Assembly: GCA_013396655.1 (NCBI GenBank)
Contig: WBMV01009269.1
Span: forward strand, 292,549-356,548
Direction of reading: 5' to 3'
Source: Campylorhamphus procurvoides
Lineage: Eukaryota > Chordata > Aves > Passeriformes > Dendrocolaptidae
DNA: 64,000 nucleotides
A program made the translations under genes and the position numbers. Positions 58,611-64,000 of this stretch are shown here, piece by piece. Numbering within the stretch: position 1 is the first letter of the stretch; every line of letters begins with the position of its first letter. The notes under the pieces are model-generated. The model ran no database searches, was not told the origin of the DNA, and saw only the letters and a program-made list of their open reading frames with translations.

Positions 58611-60489
58611 CCAACACAGAGCCACAAAGAAACCCCAAACCTCAGATAGCGGCATCTGGGCTGCCTTGTCCATGGTCATGGTCACTTTCCCCATGTAAAG
58701 GGCAGTGCTTCCACAGAGATGACAGCATTAAAACCACAGGACAGTTTGGGAATGCTGGTAGGATGAAGGGGGCTCTACCCATCCCAGGCGCCCACTGTCA
58801 CTGGTCCTCAGCCCATTACAAGCACTGAAGGCATCTGAGCTCCTCCAGTTCCTCCCTCCCTCAGCCTTCTGTGCCAGCCTCCCTCTCACCAGGTCCCTGG
58901 GAGGGCCAGCCTTTTTTTCCTTAATTTTCCAGTGTGATGTCAAGGACTACTTCCAAGACCACTGTATTTTTATTTTATGTTGCTGTTGACACTGGGTTTT
59001 GGGTTTTTTTTGTCTTCTGAGAAAAGTGTTTGCAGAGAGTCTGTGGTAAAATGTTAATTGGAGCCAAGTAATTAGACAAAGATAGTTAGTGATCTCTCCC
59101 AAGCAATCAGCTTTTGGTGCTTTGTTTTACTGCTATAATAATTGCCATCATTCCACAAAGTGCTTCGGCATTTGATGGGAGGGATCCGTGTGCAGCTGAA
59201 TGCTTCCCCCAGGGCTGATGGTGTGGGCACACAGCTCCAGAGGCCCTTGCCCACCACGTCGTGGGCATCTTCCCCTGGTCCCTGGCAGGCAGGGGGCATC
59301 TTCCTCTGGCGCCCCGAGCCCCTGCTACTCAGGGCTCTGCTCCAGGCACATTTTCCTCCATCCAGCAACCTCAGGGACTGTGCCCTGCTCTCTCTGGCTC
59401 AGAATCACACTCCAGATCAGCCCTCCTTGGGACCAGCTCGCTCACCCTCTCAGCCCACCAGAGCCCCCAGCCAGCCCAACCCTGCTCAGAGGGGCACAAC
59501 AAGCACCCTTGCACAGCAAGAGCCTTTTGTCAAGCTTTACACTTTCTGGTGTTTAAAAATATTTTTGAATTTAAACAAAGTCACAACCTAAGGGACCTGT
59601 TGAATAAGAACGTCTCAGCCTGTGTGAAGGGAACAGTTCTGCCCCTGGTCCTTTCCTCTCTGGTCTCAACAGGCACCAACCAGGAGCAGCAACACAGACC
59701 CAGCCAGCAGTTCCTCCAAGAAGGAATTTTCCCAACAGAAAATCATCAAGAAGTGTCTTCCTGCAAGTGTAAACACGACCATAATTGCCTTCAGTCTCAT
59801 TGCACTGCAGTTCTGGGCGAGGGAAGTCCCCACAGACCCGTTATGCAAATGGCCCAGCCCGTACCAGATGCCAATCGGCCGGAGAAGGCTCTGGGCTGGG
59901 ACACGCTTCCCTCGAAGATGGGCTCCCTCCCCGTCAGGGAGACAGCACTCTGCATCATTTCTTTGCCAGACCCCACTGCAGTCTCAAAGCCAGAGATGCT
60001 GGAGGTGTGTTATGATTTGCAGCCAGCCCAGCCTCCCCCAGACCTGCCAGACTGTCTCAACTACTCCTAACAGGGTCCAGGTTAATGGAGGTAACCGAGC
60101 AACGCTGGAAAAATAAATGCTTTCCTTATGAAACCGTGCTGGAAGAACCAGGAGAGAGCTCCAAACCCAGTGCTCCAGAAAGCAACCTTCATGGAGAGCA
60201 GAGAGAGTCCTCCATCAACTCCAGCATCCAACCCAGGAGCACCCAGCCTTTCTGGGATCCTTCCCCAGGGACGTGGCTCCTGCCACACTCAGGGCTTGGA
60301 GCAGGCGACCACCTTCACAAGGCTCAGCCTCTTCCAAACCCTCTGCCCATCACCTTTATTTAATCCCGGCTCATTAAGCAGCATCCTACAGCCAGCACCA
60401 AAGGGACATACAGGACAGCCCCGTGCTGGGAACCTGGGAATGTCACCACACATGAGGAGCACAAAGGCAGCCGTGCTTGTACATCCCTC
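58611..60489. other. Non-coding block holding the longest open frame in the window
   Basis: Mostly GC-richer DNA with AT-rich stretches at 58,960-59,170 and 59,540-59,600. The plus-strand frame 59261-60070 (269 codons) is the longest here. It is Pro/Ser/Gln-rich at the start, has no transmembrane segment, signal peptide or domain I recognise, and overlaps frames of 149 and 118 codons in other phases. I treat it as a chance frame. An octamer ATGCAAAT lies at 59843-59850. Confidence 0.45.
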
Positions 60490-60680
60490 CCCTGTGTTTC
60501 ACACATCAGCTTTCTATCTTTTCATCAGCAACTGCGGACAGATTTTCTCAGCGTGAGAACTGCCATGGAAATTGAAAGATTGTACAGCAAACATTTTTTT
60601 CCTTGATGATCCGTCTAATTGTGCTGCCTTTGATTTTATTAATCTGTTTTTATTAATATCCTGAAGGCAAGAGGGGAAAA
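60490..60680. promoter_or_regulatory. Small candidate regulatory island
   Basis: AT-rich unique sequence with a few retained CpGs (CTGCGGAC, CAGCGTGAG, GATCCGTC) and a CTTTGATTTTATTAATC stretch that combines a TCF-like CTTTGAT with a homeodomain-type ATTAAT. Evidence is composition only. Confidence 0.2.
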
Positions 60681-60805
60681 AAATTCAAGTTTTTGCTTTC
60701 TGAGCTGGCTGGTGCTGCTGTTGTTCTGTCCTGTTAAATAAGGCAGTTCTATGGTGTCTAGGACAGAGCATCCACCTTTCAAGAAGGAAAGGAATGAGCC
60801 TCACT

Positions 60806-61210
60806 GCCCCCTCAGGCTGAGAGAATTGGGACCATTCAGACTGGAGAAGAGAGGGTTTTGGAGTGACCTAGTTGTGGTCTTCCAGTACCTGAAGGGAACC
60901 TCCAAGAAGGATGGAGAGAGATGGTTTACAAGAGCCTGGAGTGACAGAACAACGGGGAATGGCTTCACACTGATACAGAGTAGGTTTAGGTTTGATGCTG
61001 GGAAGAAATTCTTCCCAGTGAAGGGTGGTGAGGTCCTGGCACAGGCTGCCCAGAGAAGCCACACTGCCCCAGCCCTGGAAGTGTTCAAGACCAGGTTGGA
61101 CAAGGCTCCAAGCATCCTGGTCTAGTGGAAGGTATCCCTGCCCATGGTAGGGGGCTTGGAATGAGATGATCTTTAAGGTTCTTTCCAACACAGGCATTCT
61201 ATGGTTCTCT
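60806..61210 (+). mobile_element. CR1 LINE 3' fragment (dead)
   Basis: The longest recent-type CR1 tail in the window (about 400 bp, sense strand). It runs from the CTGAGAGAATTGGGACC...CAGACTGGAGAAGAG segment through GGGAAGAAATTCTTCCCAGTG, CCTGGCACAGGCTGCCCAG, GTCTAGTGGAAGGTATCC and CTTTCCAACACAGGC to a diverged ATTCTATGGTTCTC end. A broken reading of the ORF2 C-terminus is visible (RFRFDAGKKFFPV and VFKTRLDKAPSILV) but no catalytic domain. Confidence 0.95.
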
Positions 61211-63499
61211 CCTCCGTCGGATGTGGGGCCAGGTACCAGCCTTGCTGACTGCCTGCAGTTTCCCAAGGCAGGGCAGCAGGAGGAGATGCTGGGAAAGGTG
61301 CCATGAGCCCAGCTTACCATGTCAGATTGCCACGGGCACTGGGCTCACCGTGACAGGAGAAACACAAAGAGCACTCATAGCTACTGAGTTGGGTCTTTAC
61401 TGGGGAGATGTACAGTAATAGCATGTGTGGGGTTATTGATGTTTGCTCTGTACTTGCCTGTAAAATGCACTGACACCGTATATTGCGTGGTCAATAGGTC
61501 TTTAGGGGTTTTCCAGTGGTATTAAGTATCATTTTAAATGATGCGCCACAGACCTTACTACTTGCTCCCATGGCAAAGCTTGAGAGATACACTGGGAGCA
61601 CCAGAGCTGGACACAGGGCAGCCACGGGGCTGGGGGACAGCCCTGGGGCAGGGCAAGGGACAGGGGCTGCAGGCAGGAACTGGCAGAAAGACAAGGCCTC
61701 TCTGAGAACTGTATGTGCAGGGTGTCAACCACCCAGCCTGGAAGCACCCAGGGGTAGTGCCAGTGCCAGCTGCTGAAGCAACACTACCATACCATTCTGC
61801 AGGGACAGCCACCCAGGTCCCCTCTCATCCAGCCCTGGAGCCCCCAGACAATGTCTCACCCACCCCAGGATGAGAAATCACAGAACTCTGGGGTCACCAC
61901 TCCCCACCCATCTCCTACAGCTTCCTCTGCAACTCTCCTCCTGCTCTCCAGTCCCTCCCATAGAACAAACCTGCTCCAGGAGCAGTTTCCCACCCCAGCA
62001 GGACCCTCAGAGTGTCCAGCAAAGGCACTTCCACAAGCAGGTGAAGCAGCAGCATTGCACAGGAGGCAGCGAGGGCAGCATAAAGGGAGGGAGGTGCTAC
62101 TGCCTGAGAGCTCCCTGCAATAGGTAGGAGCTGAAACAAGTCACATTCTCTTGTCCCCCTACCAGGACACTCCTTCAGCACTTTCTTGCAAAGTTTGGGA
62201 GGCCAGGAGGAGTGTTTGATTATCTGATTTGAAATACAGCCCTCCAAAGAGCCCTCCCTATTGAAGAAACCATAAAAAGCAGATCTTTCCTAATGTCACT
62301 CTTTCTTCCCTGCTCCTCAGAGCCGCTGAGCACTGCCATTCATCACCCGGGCGACACTTTCATAATGTAGTCCCAGATAATGGCACACCTTCCAACTTTC
62401 CAGAATTGGCTGTCAGGGAAATCGAAGGAGACAAGTGTGAGATAGGGGAACAGGACTCCTTGGTGCATACGAGCCACAGCAACACAACCTTCATGCAGCC
62501 TCGCTTGCTGAGCCAGACCCATGGGGGGCACAGGGCCAGCCCCCAGAGAGAGGGGACACAGCCAGGGACCAGTGTGGGTCACAGAGGGAATTTTCAGGGT
62601 GAACCTGGGAATAGAGGTCAGGTCAGTCCCACACTCTGTCCCAGAACATCATTCCCACCCACACAAGCAGGTCACAGACATCCCACCCCACTCCTAGCCC
62701 TGCAATGTCACTTCTTCCTCATATCAAGGCCAGCCTACATACCTGGAAGAGTGGAACAGAGCAGGACAGCTCCTTATTCTTACTTCCATTTCTCCAACAC
62801 ACTATGAAACACCAGGACCAGTAACTAGGCTGAAACTGCAACTTCAGGCTCTTTTCCTTCCCCTTACTCCCAAAACTCACAGGTACATTTATGGCAGAGC
62901 CAACACCGGTAGCAACATGCCTTCAGTGACACTGCTCACAGATACAGACTCCAAAAGCCAAGACTTTTAGACAAATAACCCTTTGTCTTATCAATTTTTT
63001 TAAAAAAGCCTTTAAACTTGTTAGATGCTTCAAGTATTAGTTGGAAAAGGCCCTGAGGCTCACGATGTACCTGCAGACAGATGGAGCCTTCTTCTTCTTC
63101 CAGAAGTCTTGGGGATCTTTGCTGTAAATACCTTGAAGTCCACAGCAGCAGTCCTTGGACATCACCTCCAAAGAGGTGAGGCTACACCTTCCTGAGCTTT
63201 ATATGCCTGTCTGGTCCTCATGTCTAGCTCTGCCCAGCAGCTGCTCCTTAGGCTGAAGGAACTGTTTTCAGCTGGTGCTTGAAGTCAGAGGGGGAATGAG
63301 GAGGAGGAGGATGAGAAGAAGAAAAAGTGACAAAAGTGAGATGGTGCCACAGGTGGGGGCTATCACTGGATCCTGGGCATGTGCCCTGTGTGACAGTGAT
63401 AGTGCCAGGCTTGCACATTTTGGGTCTGTTTGCACCTCCCAGGGCGCAGCACACTCAGATGGGAAGAGAAAGTGAGCGCTGCCAGCTGGGTGCCTTATC
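61211..63499. other. Non-coding block, no gene recognised
   Basis: Mixed unique DNA. The 61,380-61,570 part is AT-richer and keeps CpGs (GTATATTGCGTGG, GATGCGCCAC) and could be a small element. A short GGA/GAA purine repeat lies at 63,298-63,327. The longest frame is 133 codons (62406-62807, plus) and is unrecognised. Confidence 0.5.
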
Positions 63500-63960
63500 T
63501 TTGTCTTTAAATTAATATGATTTTGTCAGGTTTATGAAAAATAATATAACATGTTATTTTTCATAACCCTGACTGATATCTCCATTTCCCATGGTTCAGC
63601 TCAGGCCATAAACATGACCCTGCTTGAGTGATTTCACCTTCCCCATTGAGCACGGAGCCTCGGCAGCACTCAGACCAAGGTCCTGACTGATTATCGACAA
63701 ATTAAAAATATAAGCTATTGACCAGACACTGAGATAGAGTCCCTGAGCCGGTGCCCGGAATCTCAATGAGGTTATTGAAGTGGTTCCGATCGATGCAGCA
63801 GTCACAGCCCGGGAGCCGGTGGCCGCATGCATAATGCGGGAGGGGGGGGTGCTGGGGGCTTAAGTAAATAGTTGTTCAAATTAACAAGGGTGCTGGGAGA
63901 TGCAGCCGAATGGCTTTTTGAAGTCAGGAGAGCAATAAAGTCAGCCGGCGCTCAGCAACA
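63500..63960. promoter_or_regulatory. Candidate conserved non-coding element starting with a hairpin
   Basis: Begins with AT-rich DNA and a strong hairpin (63525-63573), then unique sequence with CpGs in varied contexts (GATTATCGACAAATTAAAAA, GTTCCGATCGATGC, GAGCCGGTGGCCGCATGC, CAGCCGGCGCTC), a G8 run and CTTAAGTAAATAG. It is not a recognisable transposon or exon. It reaches near the window end and could continue beyond. Confidence 0.3.
63525..63573. repeat. Near-perfect 20-bp inverted repeat (hairpin)
   Basis: The left arm GTCAGGTTTATGAAAAATAA (63525-63544) pairs with the right arm at 63554-63573 with one mismatch (T in place of G at arm position 7), around a 9-base loop TATAACATG. It is too short for a typical pre-miRNA stem. 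Alternatives are a dyad binding site, a cruciform-prone sequence or the core of an old palindromic MITE-like element. Confidence 0.9.
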
Positions 63961-64000
63961 CCTTCACATTCTGAGCGAGAGGGTGCAGGAGGGATGGGGG

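Noticed and set aside
63035..63080. Possible CR1 tail (GTTGGAAAAGGCC)
   Set aside because: Only about a dozen bases resemble CR1 and neither side continues the match.
63525..63573. Hairpin as a microRNA precursor
   Set aside because: The stem is about 20 bp with a 9-base loop, shorter than a normal pre-miRNA, and is very AT-rich; kept only as an inverted repeat.

Overview
The window looks like vertebrate nuclear DNA, most likely from a bird. The evidence is nine fragments of CR1-clade LINE retrotransposons, most of them truncated copies of the 3' end, which are the typical avian interspersed repeat. There are few other interspersed repeats, no Alu, B1 or L1 sequence that I recognise, and a base composition that alternates between GC-richer, CpG-poor stretches and AT-rich islands of 200-600 bp. 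Nothing looks bacterial or viral: there are no dense open reading frames, operons, ribosome-binding sites, tRNAs, rRNAs or CRISPR arrays.

I could not support any protein-coding gene. The longest open frames (269, 213, 212 and 201 codons) sit in GC-rich, stop-poor sequence, carry no domain I know, and are best read as chance frames. Short vertebrate exons could be hidden here and cannot be excluded without alignment or RNA data.

Layout. 1-12 kb: non-coding DNA with a (CA)n tract, a polypurine tract, minisatellites, one CR1 fragment and several AT-rich islands. 12.0-12.4 kb: the most motif-rich island, with three POU octamers and a 17-bp exact inverted repeat that pairs a SOX-like core with an octamer. 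12.4-25 kb: more islands (16.84-17.15, 18.2-18.7, 22.0-22.3, 24.5-25.0 kb), two CR1 fragments, a (ATC)10 tract and, at 25.0-25.2 kb, a possible solo-LTR end. 25-37 kb: mostly featureless, with a small duplication at 34.7 kb and one CR1 tail. 37.07-37.70 kb: the only clear CpG-island-like segment, followed directly by an AT-rich island. 38-49 kb: islands at 42.84-43.44, 45.64-45.96 and 46.26-46.64 kb, two adjacent perfect palindromes at 41,986-42,011, a CR1 tail at 46.9 kb and an old CR1 ORF2 remnant at 48.8-49.6 kb. 49.6-64 kb: islands at 50.64-51.10, 53.10-53.48, 54.24-54.60, 56.12-56.50 and 60.49-60.68 kb, three CR1 3' ends, and near the right edge a 20-bp-arm hairpin at the start of another candidate element.

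The most economical reading is a gene-poor regulatory interval, either intergenic or a very large intron, near a developmental regulator. That is inference from composition and motifs. I could not identify the neighbouring gene. I found no new enzyme or defence-type system. The best leads are the POU/SOX paired site at 12.1-12.3 kb, the hairpin at 63.5 kb and the isolated CpG island at 37.1-37.7 kb.
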